Shown one piece after another: positions 1-14,003 of a stretch of DNA of 64,000 bases; positions within the stretch are counted from its first letter, which is position 1; every line of letters starts with the position of its first letter. Origin of the DNA: Bathymodiolus brooksi (taxonomy: Eukaryota; Mollusca; Bivalvia; Mytilida; Modiolidae); NCBI GenBank assembly GCA_963680875.1, contig OY804582.1, positions 56,190,646-56,254,645 of the forward strand, written 5' to 3'. The notes beneath the pieces are model-generated. The model was not told the DNA's origin and did not search any database. It saw only the letters and a program-made list of their open reading frames with translations. Made by a program: the position numbers and the translations under genes.

Positions 1-3000
1 TACAATATCAAATAACCCAAACACAACAACCACCAAATAGTCATATTCCTGTGCTACAATATCAAATAACCCAAACACAACATCCACCAAATATTCATAT
101 TCATGTACTACAATATCAAATAACCCAAACACAACATCAGCCAAATAGTCGTATTCCTGTACTACAATATCAGCTAACACAAACACAACATCAGCCAAAT
201 AGTCATATTCCTGTACTATAATATCAAATAACCCAAACACAACATCAGCCAAATAGTCATATTCCTATACTACAATATCAAATAACCCAAACACAACATC
301 CACCAAATAGTCGTATTCCTGTACTACAATATCAAATAACCCAAACACAACATCAGCCAAATAGTCATATTCCTGTACTACAATATCAACTAACCCAAAC
401 ACAACATTAGCCAAATAGTCATATTCCTGTACTACAATATCAAATAACCCAAACACAACATCAGCTAAATAGTCATATTCCTGTACTACAATATCAAATA
501 ACCCAAACACAACATCAGCCAAATAGTCGTATTCCTGTACTACAATATCAAATAACCCAAACACAACATCAGCCAAATAGTCGTATTCCTGTACTACAAT
601 ATCAAATAACCCAAACACAGCATCAGCCAAATAGTCATATTCCTGTACTACAATATCAAATAACCCAAACACAACATCAGCCAAATAGTCGTATTCCTGT
701 ACTACAATATAAAATAACCCAAATACAACATCAGCCAAATAGTCGTATTCCTGTACTACAATATCAAATAACCCAAACACAACAACAGCCAAATAGTCGT
801 ATTGCTGTACTACAATATCAACTAACGCAAACACAACATCCACCAAATAGCCGTATTCCTGTACTACAATATCAAATAACCCAAACACAACATCAACCAA
901 ATAGTCGTATCACTATACTACAATATCAATAACCCAAACACAACATCGCCAAATAGTCATATTCCTGTACTACAATATCAAATAACCCAAACACAACATC
1001 CACCAAATAGTCATATTCCTATACTACAATATCAAATAACCCAAACACAACATCCACCAAATAGTCATATTCCTGTACTACAATATTAAATAACTCAAAC
1101 ACAACATCCACCAAATACTCGTATTCCTGTACTACAATATCAAATAACCCAAACACAACATCCACCAAATAGTCGTATTCCTGTACTACAATATCAAATA
1201 ACCCAAACACAACATCAGCCAAATAGTCATATTCCTGTACTACAATATCAACTAACACAAACACAACATCAGCCAAATAGTCATATTCCTATACTACAAT
1301 ATCAAATAACCCAAACACAACATCCACCAAATAGTCGTATTCCTGTACTACAATATCAACTAACCCAAACACAACATCAGCCAAATAGTCATATTCCTGT
1401 ACTACAATATCAAATAACCCAAACACAACATCCACCAAATAGTCATATTCCTATACTACAATATCAAATAACCCAAACACAACATCCACCAAATAGTCGT
1501 ATTCCTGTACTACAATATCAAATAACCCAAACACAACATCCACCAAATAGTCGTATTCCTGTACTACAATATCAAATAACCCAAACACAACATCAGCCAA
1601 ATAGTCATATTCCTGTACTACAATATCAACTAACCCAAACACAACATCAGCCAAATAGTCATATTCCCGTACTACAATATCAAATAACCCAAACACAACA
1701 TCAGCTAAATAGTCATATTCCTGTACTACAATATCAAATAACCCAAACACAACATCAGCCAAATAGTCGTATTCCTGTACTACAATATCAAATAACAAAA
1801 AAAAACATCCACCAAATAGTCGTATTCCTGTACTACAATATCAAATAACCCAAACACAACATCAGCCAAATAGTCGTATTCCTGTACTACAATATCAAAT
1901 AACCCAAATACAACATCAGCCAAATAGTCGTATTCCTGTACTACAATATCAAATAACCCAAACACAACAACAGCCAAATAATCGTATTGATGTACTACAA
2001 TATCAACTAACCCAAACACAACATCCACCAAATAGCCGTATTCCTGTACTACAATATCAAATAACCCAAACACAACATCCACCAAATAGTCGTATTCCTG
2101 TACTACAATATCAAATAACCCAAACACAACAACAGCCAAATAATCGTATTGATGTACTACAATATCAACTAACCCAAACACAACATCCACCAAATAGCCG
2201 TATTCCTGTACTACAATATCAAATAACCCAAACACAACATCCACCAAATAGTCGTATTCCTGTACTACAATATCAAATAACCCAAACACAACATCCACCA
2301 AATAGTCGTATTCCTGTACTACAATATCAAATAACCCAAACACAACATCAGCCAAATAGTCATATTCCTGTACTACAATATCAACTAACCCAAACACAAC
2401 ATCAGCCAAATAGTCATATTCCCGTACTACAATATCAAATAACCCAAACACAACATCAGCTAAATAGTCATATTCCTGTACTACAATATCAAATAACCCA
2501 AACACAACATCAGCCAAATAGTCGTATTCCTGTACTACAATATCAAATAACAAAAAAAACCATCCACCAAATAGTCGTATTCCTGTACTACAATATCAAA
2601 TAACCCAAACACAACATCAGCCAAATAGTCGTATTCCTGTACTACAATATCAAATAACCCAAATACAACATCAGCCAAATAGTCGTATTCCTGTACTACA
2701 ATATCAAATAACCCAAACACAACAACAGCCAAATAATCGTATTGATGTACTACAATATCAACTAACCCAAACACAACATCCACCAAATAGCGTATTCCTG
2801 TACTACAATATCAAATAACCCAAACACAACATCAACCAAATAGTCGTATCACTGTACTACAATATCAATAACCCAAACACAACATCCGACAAATAGTCAT
2901 ATTCCTGTACTACAATATCAAATAACCCAAACACAACAACCACCAAATAGTCATATTCCTGTACTAAAATATCAAATAACCCAAACACAACATCCACCAA

Positions 3001-5092
3001 ATAGTCGTATTCCTGTACTACAATATCAAATAACCCAAACACAACAACCACCAAATAGTCATATTACTGTACTACAATATCAAATAACCCAAACACAACA
3101 TCCACCAAATAGTCGTATTCCTGTACTACACTATCAAATAACCCAAACACAACATCAACCAAATAGTCGTATTCCTGTACTACAATATCAAATAACCCAA
3201 ACACAACATCCGCCAAATAGTCATATTCCTGTACTACAATATCAAATAACCCAAACACAACAACCACCAAATAGTCATATTCCTGTGCTACAATATCAAA
3301 TAACCCAAACACAACATCCACCAAATATTCATATTCATGTACTACAATATCAAATAACCCAAACACAACATCAGCCAAATAGTCGTATTCCTGTACTACA
3401 ATATCAGCTAACACAAACACAACATCAGCCAAATAGTCATATTCCTGTACTATAATATCAAATAACCCAAACACAACATCAGCCAAATAGTCATATTCCT
3501 ATACTACAATATCAAATAACCCAAACACAACATCCACCAAATAGTCGTATTCCTGTACTACAATATCAAATAACCCAAACACAACATCCACCAAATAGTC
3601 GTATTCCTGTACTACAATATCAAATAACCCAAACACAACATCAGCCAAATAGTCATATTCCTGTACTACAATATCAACTAACCCAAACACAACATTAGCC
3701 AAATAGTCATATTCCTGTACTACAATATCAAATAACCCAAACACAACATCAGCTAAATAGTCATATTCCTGTACTACAATATCAAATAACCCAAACACAA
3801 CATCAGCCAAATAGTCGTATTCCTGTACTACAATATCAAATAACCCAAACACAACATCAGCCAAATAGTCGTATTCCTGTACTACAATATCAAATAACCC
3901 AAACACAGCATCAGCCAAATAGTCATATTCCTGTACTACAATATCAAATAACCCAAACACAACATCAGCCAAATAGTCGTATTCCTGTACTACAATATAA
4001 AATAACCCAAATACAACATCAGCCAAATAGTCGTATTCCTGTACTACAATATCAAATAACCCAAACACAACAACAGCCAAATAGTCGTATTGCTGTACTA
4101 CAATATCAACTAACGCAAACACAACATCCACCAAATAGCCGTATTCCTGTACTACAATATCAAATAACCCAAACACAACATCAACCAAATAGTCGTATCA
4201 CTATACTACAATATCAATAACCCAAACACAACATCGCCAAATAGTCATATTCCTGTACTACAATATCAAATAACCCAAACACAACATCCACCAAATAGTC
4301 ATATTCCTATACTACAATATCAAATAACCCAAACACAACATCCACCAAATAGTCATATTCCTGTACTACAATATTAAATAACTCAAACACAACATCCACC
4401 AAATACTCGTATTCCTGTACTACAATATCAAATAACCCAAACACAACATCCACCAAATAGTCGTATTCCTGTACTACAATATCAAATAACCCAAACACAA
4501 CATCAGCCAAATAGTCATATTCCTGTACTACAATATCAACTAACACAAACACAACATCAGCCAAATAGTCATATTCCTATACTACAATATCAAATAACCC
4601 AAACACAACATCCACCAAATAGTCGTATTCCTGTACTACAATATCAACTAACCCAAACACAACATCAGCCAAATAGTCATATTCCTGTACTACAATATCA
4701 AATAACCCAAACACAACATCCACCAAATAGTCATATTCCTATACTACAATATCAAATAACCCAAACACAACATCCACCAAATAGTCGTATTCCTGTACTA
4801 CAATATCAAATAACCCAAACACAACATCCACCAAATAGTCGTATTCCTGTACTACAATATCAAATAACCCAAACACAACATCAGCCAAATAGTCATATTC
4901 CTGTACTACAATATCAACTAACCCAAACACAACATCAGCCAAATAGTCATATTCCCGTACTACAATATCAAATAACCCAACACAACATCAGCTAAATAGT
5001 CATATTCCTGTACTACAATATCAAATAACCCAAACACAACATCAGCCAAATAGTCGTATTCCTGTACTACAATATCAAATAACAAAAAAAAA
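1..5092. repeat. Higher-order block, two copies about 3.23-3.29 kb apart
   Basis: The variant order from position 1 recurs from 3,235. The offset is 3,234 bp at first and becomes 3,288 bp after one extra 54-bp unit in the second copy, near 3,545-3,600. Bar-codes shared at matching positions include a GTGCTA unit at the start, an ATTCATATTCATG unit, a CTATAATATC unit, a one-base-short AATATCAATA unit (922 and 4,210), and the A-run unit at 1,797 and 5,084. The second copy also lost one A near 4,980. The first copy contains a further internal duplication of 755 bp (14 units minus 1 bp) that carries a second A-run at 2,552. Edges are known only to about one unit. Confidence 0.8.
1797..1805. repeat. 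A-run unit, 9 A
   Basis: The normal AACCCAAACAC segment of the unit is replaced here by AAC, a run of nine A and CATCC. This is the first of seven such units in the left 15 kb. The others are at 2,552-2,559 (8), 5,084-5,092 (9), 7,241-7,249 (9), 9,184-9,193 (10), 11,074-11,084 (11) and 14,642-14,652 (11). Confidence 0.9.
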
Positions 5093-7550
5093 CATCCACC
5101 AAATAGTCGTATTCCTGTACTACAATATCAAATAACCCAAACACAACATCAGCCAAATAGTCGTATTCCTGTACTACAATATCAAATAACCCAAATACAA
5201 CATCAGCCAAATAGTCGTATTCCTGTACTACAATATCAAATAACCCAAACACAACAACAGCCAAATAATCGTATTGATGTACTACAATATCAACTAACCC
5301 AAACACAACATCCACCAAATAGCCGTATTCCTGTACTACAATATCAAATAACCCAAACACAACATCAACCAAATAGTCGTATTACTGTACTACAATATCA
5401 ATAACCCAAACACAACATCCGACAAATAGTCATATTCCTGTACTACAATATCAAATAACCCAAACACAACAACCACCAAATAGTCATATTCCTGTACTAA
5501 AATATCAAATAACCCAAACACAACATCCACCAAATAGTCGTATTCCTGTACTACAATATCAAATAACCCAAACACAACATCAGCCAAATAGTCATATTCC
5601 TGTACTACAATATCAACTAACCCAAACACAACATTAGCCAAATAGTCATATTCCTGTACTACAATATCAAATAACCCAAACACAACATCAGCTAAATAGT
5701 CATATTCCTGTAGTACAATATCAAATAACCCAAACACAACATCAGCCAAATAGTCGTATTCCTGTACTACAATATCAAATAACCCAAACACAACATCAGC
5801 CAAATAGTCGTATTCCTGTACTACAATATCAAATAACCCAAACACAACATCAGCCAAATAGTCATATTCCTGTACTACAATATCAAATAACCCAAACACA
5901 ACATCAGCCAAATAGTCGTATTCCTGTACTACAATATCAAATAACCCAAATACAACATCAGCCAAATAGTCGTATTCCTGTACTACAATATCAAATAACC
6001 CAAACACAACATCAGCCAAATAGTCATATTCCTGTACTACAATATCAAATAACCCAAACACAACATCAGCCAAATAGTCGTATTCCTGTACTACAATATC
6101 AAATATCCCAAATACAACATCAGCCAAATAGTCGTATTCCTGTACTACAATATCAAATAACCCAAACACAACAACAGCCAAATAGTCGTATTGCTGTACT
6201 ACAATATCAACTAACCCAAACACAACATCCACCAAATAGCCGTATTCCTGTACTACAATATCAAATAACCCAAACACAACATCAACCAAATAGTCGTATC
6301 ACTATACTACAATATCAATAACCCAAACAGAACAACCACCAAATAGTCATATTCCTGTACTACAATATCAAATAACCCAAACACAACATCCACCAAATAG
6401 TCATATTCCTATACTACAATATCAAATAACCCAAACACAACATCCACCAAATAGTCATATTCCTGTACTACAATATTAAATAACTCAAACACAACATCCA
6501 CCAAATACTCGTATTCCTGTACTACAATATCAAATAACCCAAACACAACATCCACCAAATAGTCGTATTCCTGTACTACAATATCAAATAATCCAAACAC
6601 AACATCAGCCAAATAGTCATATTCCTGTACTACAATATCAACTAACACAAACACAACATCAGCCAAATAGTCATATTCCTGTACTATAATATCAAATAAC
6701 CCAAACACAACATCAGCCAAACAGTCATATTCCTATACTACAATATCAAATAACCCAAACACAACATCCACCAAATAGTCGTATTCCTGTACTACAATAT
6801 CAACTAACCCAAACACAACATCAGCCAAATAGTCATATTCCTGTACTACAATATCAAATAACCCAAACACAACATCAACCAAATAGTCATATTCCTATAC
6901 TACAATATCAAATAACCCAAACACAACATCCACCAAATAGTCGTATTCCTGTACTACAATATCAAATAACCCAAACACAACATCCACCAAATAGTCGTAT
7001 TCCTGTACTACAATATCAAATAACCCAAACACAACATCAGCCAAATAGTCATATTCCTGTACTACAATATCAATTAACCCAAACACAACATCAGCCAAAT
7101 AGTCATATTCCCGTACTACAATATCAAATAACCCAAACACAACATCAGCTAAATAGTCATATTCCTGTACTACAATATCAAATAACCCAAACACAACATC
7201 AGCCAAATAGTCGTATTCCTGTACTACAATATCAAATAACAAAAAAAAACATCCACCAAATAGTCGTATTCCTGTACTACAATATCAAATAACCCAAACA
7301 CAACATCAGCCAAATAGTCGTATTCCTGTACTACAATATCAAATAACCCAAATACAACATCAGCCAAATAGTCGTATTCCTGTACTACAATATCAAATAA
7401 CCCAAACACAACAACAGCCAAATAATCGTATTGATGTACTACAATATCAACTAACCCAAACACAACATCCACCAAATAGCCGTATTCCTGTACTACAATA
7501 TCAAATAACCCAAACACAACATCAACCAAATAGTCGTATCACTGTACTAC
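5093..7550. repeat. Third, rearranged copy of the left higher-order block
   Basis: Bar-codes of the preceding block recur about 2,102-2,157 bp downstream. The unit with CTATAC is at 4,307 and again at 6,409. The A-run unit is at 5,084 and 7,241. The AATATCAATA marker units at 4,210 and 5,394 return at 6,311 and 7,551. Relative to the earlier copies, the piece around 5,580-6,120 holds a run of very similar CAGCC-type units. It reads as a local expansion of single units between otherwise matching flanks. On the minus strand this expansion gives an uninterrupted frame of 299 codons at 5,390-6,289. I regard that frame as a by-product of the repeat. Confidence 0.7.
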
Positions 7551-9548
7551 AATATCAATAACCCAAACACAACATCCGACAAATAGTCATATTCCTGTAC
7601 TACAATATCAAATAACCCAAACACAACAACCACCAAATAGTCATATTACTGTACTACAATATCAAATAACCCAAACACAACATCCACCAAATAGTCGTAT
7701 TCCTGTACTACAATATCAAATAACCCAAACACAACAACCACCAAATAGTCATATTCCTGTGCTACAATATCAAATAACCCAAACACAACATCCACCAAAT
7801 ATTCATATTCCTGTACTACAATATCAAATAACCCAAACACAACATCAGCCAAATAGTCATATTCCTGTACTACAATATCAAATAACCCAAACACAACAAC
7901 CACCAAATAGTCATATTCCTGTGCTACAATATCAAATAACCCAAACACAACATCCACCAAATATTCATATTCCTGTACTACAATATCAAATAACCCAAAC
8001 ACAACATCAGCCAAATAGTCATATTCCTGTACTACAATATCAAATAACCCAAACACAACAACCACCAAATAGTCATATTCCTGTGCTACAATATCAAATA
8101 ACCCAAACACAACATCAGCCAAATAGTCGTATTCCTGTACTACAATATCAAATAACCTAAACACAACATCCACCAAATAGTCATATTCCTGTACTACAAT
8201 ATCAAATAACCCAAACACAACTTCCACCAAATAGTCGTATTCCTGTACTACAATATCAAATAACCTAAACACAACATCCACCAAATAGTCATATTCCTGG
8301 ACTACAATATCAAATAACCCAAACATAACATCAGCCAAATAGTCATATTCCTATACTACAATATCAAATAACCCAAACACAACATCAGCCAAATAGTCAT
8401 ATTCTTGTACTACAATATCAAATAACCCAAACACAACATCCACCAAATAGTCATATTCTTGTACTACAATATCAAATAACCCAAACACAACATCCACCAA
8501 ATAGTCATATTCCTGGACTACAATATCAAATAACCCAAACACAACATCCACCAAATAGTCATATTCCTGTACTACAATATCAAATAACCCAAACACAACA
8601 TCCACCAAATAGTCGTATTCTTGTACTACAATATCAAATAACCCAAACACAGCATCCGCCAAATAGTCGTATTCCTGTTCTACAATATCAAATAACGCAA
8701 ACATAACATCCACCAAATAGTCATATTCCTGGACTACAATATCAAATAACCCAAACACAACATCCACCAAATAGTCATATTCCTGTACTACAATATCAAA
8801 TAACCCAAACACAACATCAGCCAAATAGTCATATTCTTGTACTACAATATCAAATAACCAAAAACACAACATCCACCAAATAGTCGTATTCCTGTACTAC
8901 AATATCAACTAACCCAAACACAACATCAGCCAAATAGTCATATTCCTGTACTACAATATCAAATAACCCAAACATAACATCCACCAAATAGTCGTATTCC
9001 TGTACTACAATATCATATAACCCAAACACAACATCAGCCAAATAGTCATATTCCTGTACTACAATATCAACTAACCCAAACACAACATCAGCCAAATAGT
9101 CATATTCCCGTACTACAATATCAAATACCCCAAACACAACATCAGCCAAATAGTCGTATTCCTGTACTACAATATCAAATAACAAAAAAAAAACATCCAC
9201 CAAATAGTCGTATTCCTGTACTACAATATCAAATAACCCAAACACAACATCAGCCAAATAGTCATATTCCTGTACTACAATATTAAATAACCCACACACA
9301 ACATCAGCCAAATAGTCGTATTCCTGTACTACAATATAAAATAACCCAAATACAACATCAGCCAAATAGTCGTATTCCTGTACTACAATATCAAATAACC
9401 CAAACACAACAACAGCCAAATAGTCGTATTGCTGTACTACAATATCAACTAACCCAAACACAACATCCACCAAATAGCCGTATTCCTGTACTACAATATC
9501 AAATAACCCAAACACAACATCAACCAAATAGTGGTCTCACTGTACTAC
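7551..9548. repeat. Tandem higher-order unit, copy 1 (1,998 bp)
   Basis: This copy is bounded by the one-base-short AATATCAATA marker unit at 7,551 and its next occurrence at 9,549, a distance of 1,998 bp or 37 x 54. Within it, CAACAACCACC, GTGCTA and ATTCATATTCCTG units alternate in a three-unit subrepeat at about 7,720-8,100. One round of that subrepeat is absent from the next copy. The minus-strand shadow of this subrepeat opens the plus-strand frame at 7,759-8,160. A 10-base A-run lies at 9,184-9,193. Confidence 0.8.
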
Positions 9549-11439
9549 AATATCAATAACCCAAACACAACATCCGACAAATAGTCATATTCCTGTACTA
9601 CAATATCAAATAACCCAAACACAACAACCACCAAATAGTCATATTACTGTACTACAATATCAAATAACCCAAACACAACATCCACCAAATAGTCGTATTC
9701 CTGTACTACAATATCAAATAACCCAAACACAACAACCACCAAATAGTCATATTCCTGTGCTACAATATCAAATAACCCAAACACAACATCCACCAAATAT
9801 TCATATTCCTGTACTACAATATCAAATAACCCAAACACAACATCAGCCAAATAGTCATATTCCTGTACTACAATATCAAATAACCCAAACACAACAACCA
9901 CCAAATAGTCATATTCCTGTGCTACAATATCAAATAACCCAAACACAACATCCACCAAATATTCATATTCATGTACTACAATATCAAATAACCCAAACAC
10001 AACATCAGCCAAATAGTCGTATTCCTGTACTACAATATCAAATAACCTAAACACAACATCCACCAAATAGTCATATTCCTGTACTACAATATCAAATAAC
10101 CCAAACACAACTTCCACCAAATAGTCGTATTCCTGTACTACAATATCAAATAACCTAAACACAACATCCACCAAATAGTCATATTCCTGGACTACAATAT
10201 CAAATAACCCAAACATAACATCAGCCAAATAGTCATATTCCTATACTACAATATCAAATAACCCAAACACAACATCAGCCAAATAGTCATATTCTTGTAC
10301 TACAATATCAAATAACCCAAACACAACATCCACCAAATAGTCATATTCTTGTACTACAATATCAAATAACCCAAACACAACATCCACCAAATAGTCATAT
10401 TCCTGGACTACAATATCAAATAACCCAAACACAACATCCACCAAATAGTCATATTCCTGTACTACAATATCAAATAACCCAAACACAACATCCACCAAAT
10501 AGTCGTATTCTTGTACTACAATATCAAATAACCCAAACACAGCATCCGCCAAATAGTCGTATTCCTGTTCTACAATATCAAATAACGCAAACATAACATC
10601 CACCAAATAGTCATATTCCTGGACTACAATATCAAATAACCCAAACACAACATCCACCAAATAGTCATATTCCTGTACTACAATATCAAATAACCCAAAC
10701 AAAACATCAGCCAAATAGTCATATTCTTGTACTACAATATCAAATAACCAAAAACACAACATCCACCAAATAGTCGTATTCCTGTACTACAATATCAACT
10801 AACCCAAACACAACATCAGCCAAATAGTCATATTCCTGTACTACAATATCAAATAACCCAAACATAACATCCACCAAATAGTCGTATTCCTGTACTACAA
10901 TATCATATAACCCAAACACAACATCAGCCAAATAGTCATATTCCTGTACTACAATATGAACTAACCCAAACACAACATCAGCCAAATAGTCATATTCCCG
11001 TACTACAATATCAAATACCCCAAACACAACATCAGCCAAATAGTCGTATTCCTGTACTACAATATCAAATAACAAAAAAAAAAACATCCACCAAATAGTC
11101 GTATTCCTGTACTACAATATCAAATAACCCAAACACAACATCAGCCAAATAGTCATATTCCTGTACTACAATATCAAATAACCCAAACACAACATCAGCC
11201 AAATAGTCGTATTCCTGTACTACAATATAAAATAACCCAAATACAACATCAGGCAAATAGTCGTATTCCTGTACTACAATATCAAATAACCCAAACACAA
11301 CAACAGCCAAATAGTCGTATTGCTGTACTACAATATCAACTAACCCAAACACAACATCCACCAAATAGCCGTATTCCTGTACTACAATATCAAATAACCC
11401 AAACACAACATCAACCAAATAGTGGTCTCACTGTACTAC
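9549..11439. repeat. Tandem higher-order unit, copy 2 (1,891 bp)
   Basis: The order of variant units is the same as in 7,551-9,548, ending at the AATATCAATA marker at 11,440. It is 107 bp shorter: two 54-bp units are missing from the CAACAACCACC/GTGCTA subrepeat near 9,900-10,050, and the A-run at 11,074-11,084 is one base longer than its partner. Between about 10,050 and 11,070 the offset to copy 1 is constant at 1,890 bp. A few substitutions separate the copies, for example ATATGAACTAACC near 10,957 against ATATCAACTAACC, so the duplication is recent but not brand new. Confidence 0.8.
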
Positions 11440-14003
11440 AATATCAATAACCCAAACACAACATCCGCCAAATAGTCATATTCCTGTACTACAATATCAA
11501 ATAACCCAAACACAACAACCACCAAATAGTCATATTCCTGTACTAAAATATCAAATAACCCAAGCACAACATCCACCAAATAGTCGTATTCCTGTACTAC
11601 AATATCAAATAACCCAAACACAACATTCGCCAAATAGTCGTATTCCTGGACTACAATATCAAATAACCCAAACACAACATCCACCAAATAGTCATATTCC
11701 TGTACTACAATATCAAATAACCAAAAACACAACATCCACCAAATAGTCATATTCCTGTACTACAATATCAAATAACCCAAACACAACATCCACCAAATAG
11801 TCGTATTCCTGTACTACAATATCAGATAACCCAAACACAACATCAGCCAAATAGTCGTATTCCTGTACTAACATATCAAATAACCCAAACACAACATCCA
11901 CCAAATAGTCATATTCCTGTACTACAATATCAAATAACCAAAAACACAACATCCACCAAATAGTCATATTCCTGTACTACAATATCAAATAACCCAAACA
12001 CAACATCCACCAAATAGTCATATTCCTGTACTACAATATCAGATAACCCAAACACAACATCAGCCAAATAGTCGTATTCCTGGACTACAATATCAAATAA
12101 CCCAAACACAACATCAGCCAAATAGTCATATTCCTGTACTACAATATCAAATAACCCAAACACAACATCAGCCAAATAGTCGTATTCCTGTACTACAATA
12201 TCAAATAACCCAAACACAACATCCACCAAATAGTCATATTCCTGTACTACAATATCAAATAATCCAAACACAACATCCACCAAATAGTGGTATTCCTGTA
12301 CTACAATATCAAATAACCCAAACACAACATCCACCAAATAGTCATATTCCTGTACTATAATATCAAATAACCCAAACACAACATCCACCAAATAGTCGTA
12401 TACCTGTACAACAATATCAAACAACCCAAGCACAACATTCACCAAATAGTCGTATTCCTGTACTACAATATCAAATAACCCAAATACAACATCCACCAAA
12501 TAATGGTATACCTGTACTACAATATCAAATAACCCAAACACAACATCCATCAAATAGTCGTATACCAGTGCTACAATATCAAATAACCCAAACACAACAT
12601 CCACCAAATAGTCCTTATTCCTGTACTACAATATCAAATAACCCAAACACAACATCCGCCAAATATTCGTATTCCTGTACTACAATATCAAATAACCCAA
12701 GCACAACATCCACCAAATAGTCGTATTCCTGGACTACAATATCAAATAACCCAAACACAACATCCGCCAAATAGTCATATTCTTGTACTACAATATCAAA
12801 TAACCCAAACACAACATCAGCCAAATAGTCATATTCCTGTACTACAATATCAAATAACCCAAACACAACATCCACCAAATAGTCGTATTCTTGTACTACA
12901 ATATCCAATAACCCAAACACAACATCCACCAAATAGTCGTATTCCTGTACTACAATATCAAATAACCCAAACACAACATCCACCAAATAGTCATATTCCT
13001 GTACTACATTATCAAATAACCAAAAACACAGCATCCACCAAATAGTCATATTCCTGTACTACAATATCAAATAACCCAAACACAACATCCACCAAATAGT
13101 CGTATTCCTGTCCTACAATATCAGATAACCCAAACACAACATCAGCCAAATAGTCGTATTCCTGGACTACAATATCAAATAACCCAAACACAACATCAGC
13201 CAAATAGTCATATTCCTGTACTACAATATCAAATAACCCAAACACAACATCAGCCAAATAGTCGTATTCCTGTACTACAATATCAAATAACCCAAACACA
13301 ACATCCACCAAATAGTCATATTCCTGTACTACAATATCAAATAATCCAAACACAACATCCACCAAATAGTGGTATACCTGTACTACAATATTAAATAACC
13401 CAAACACAACATCCACCAAATAGTCATATTCCTGTACTACAATATCAAATAACCCAAACACAACATCCACCAAATAGTCATATTCCTGTACTACAATATC
13501 AAATAACCCAAATACAACATCCACCAAAAATGGTATACCTGTACTACAATATCAAATAACCCAAATAAAACATCCACCAAATAATGGTATACCTGTAATA
13601 CAATATCAAATAACCCAAACACAACATCCACCAAATAGTCGTATTCCTGTACTACAATATCAAATAACCCAAACACAACATCCACCAAATAGTCGTATTC
13701 CTGTACTACAATATCAAATAACCCAAACACAACATCCGCCAAATAGTCGTATTCCTGTACTACAATATCAAATAACCCAAACACAACACCCGCCAAATAG
13801 TCGTATTTCTGTATTACAATATCAAATAACCCAAACACAACACCCGCCAAATAGTCATATTCTTGCACTACAATATCAAATAACCCAAACACAACATCCA
13901 CCAAATAGTCGTATTCTTGTACTACAATATCCAATAACCAAAACACAACATCCACCAAATAGTCATATTCCTGTACTACAATATCAAATAACCCAAACAC
14001 AAC
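10436..14003. repeat. 3,568-bp tandem duplication, copy 1
   Basis: Variant units and indels from here recur at a constant offset of 3,568 bp (66 x 54 + 4). Matching bar-codes include the 11-base A-run (11,074 and 14,642), the AATATCAATA marker (11,440 and 15,008), AACCAAAAACAC one-base-long units (11,938 and 15,506 region), a TAGTCCTTATTCC unit (12,611 and 16,179), a CCAAAAATGG short unit (about 13,523 and 17,091) and CACCCGCC units (13,786 and 17,354). The left edge is where CATCCACC in this copy faces CATCAACC at the junction near 14,004. It overlaps the previous 1.9-kb block, so the two amplifications happened in sequence on the same DNA. Confidence 0.88.

Noticed and set aside
1797..1805. 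A-run as a terminator or poly(A) tail of an inserted retroelement
   Set aside because: The run is only 8-11 bases, lies inside an otherwise normal unit, has no stem-loop beside it, and no element body or target-site duplication is present.
3449..3462. CTATAATATC resembling a bacterial -10 promoter box, present in many variant units
   Set aside because: It arises from one substitution in the consensus CTACAATATC, recurs without any matching -35 element or gene, and the context is not bacterial.
7759..8160. Plus-strand 133-codon frame as a small gene
   Set aside because: It is the complement of a three-unit subrepeat that happens to lack plus-strand stops. It is repeated in shortened form at 9,757-10,050 by the block duplication.
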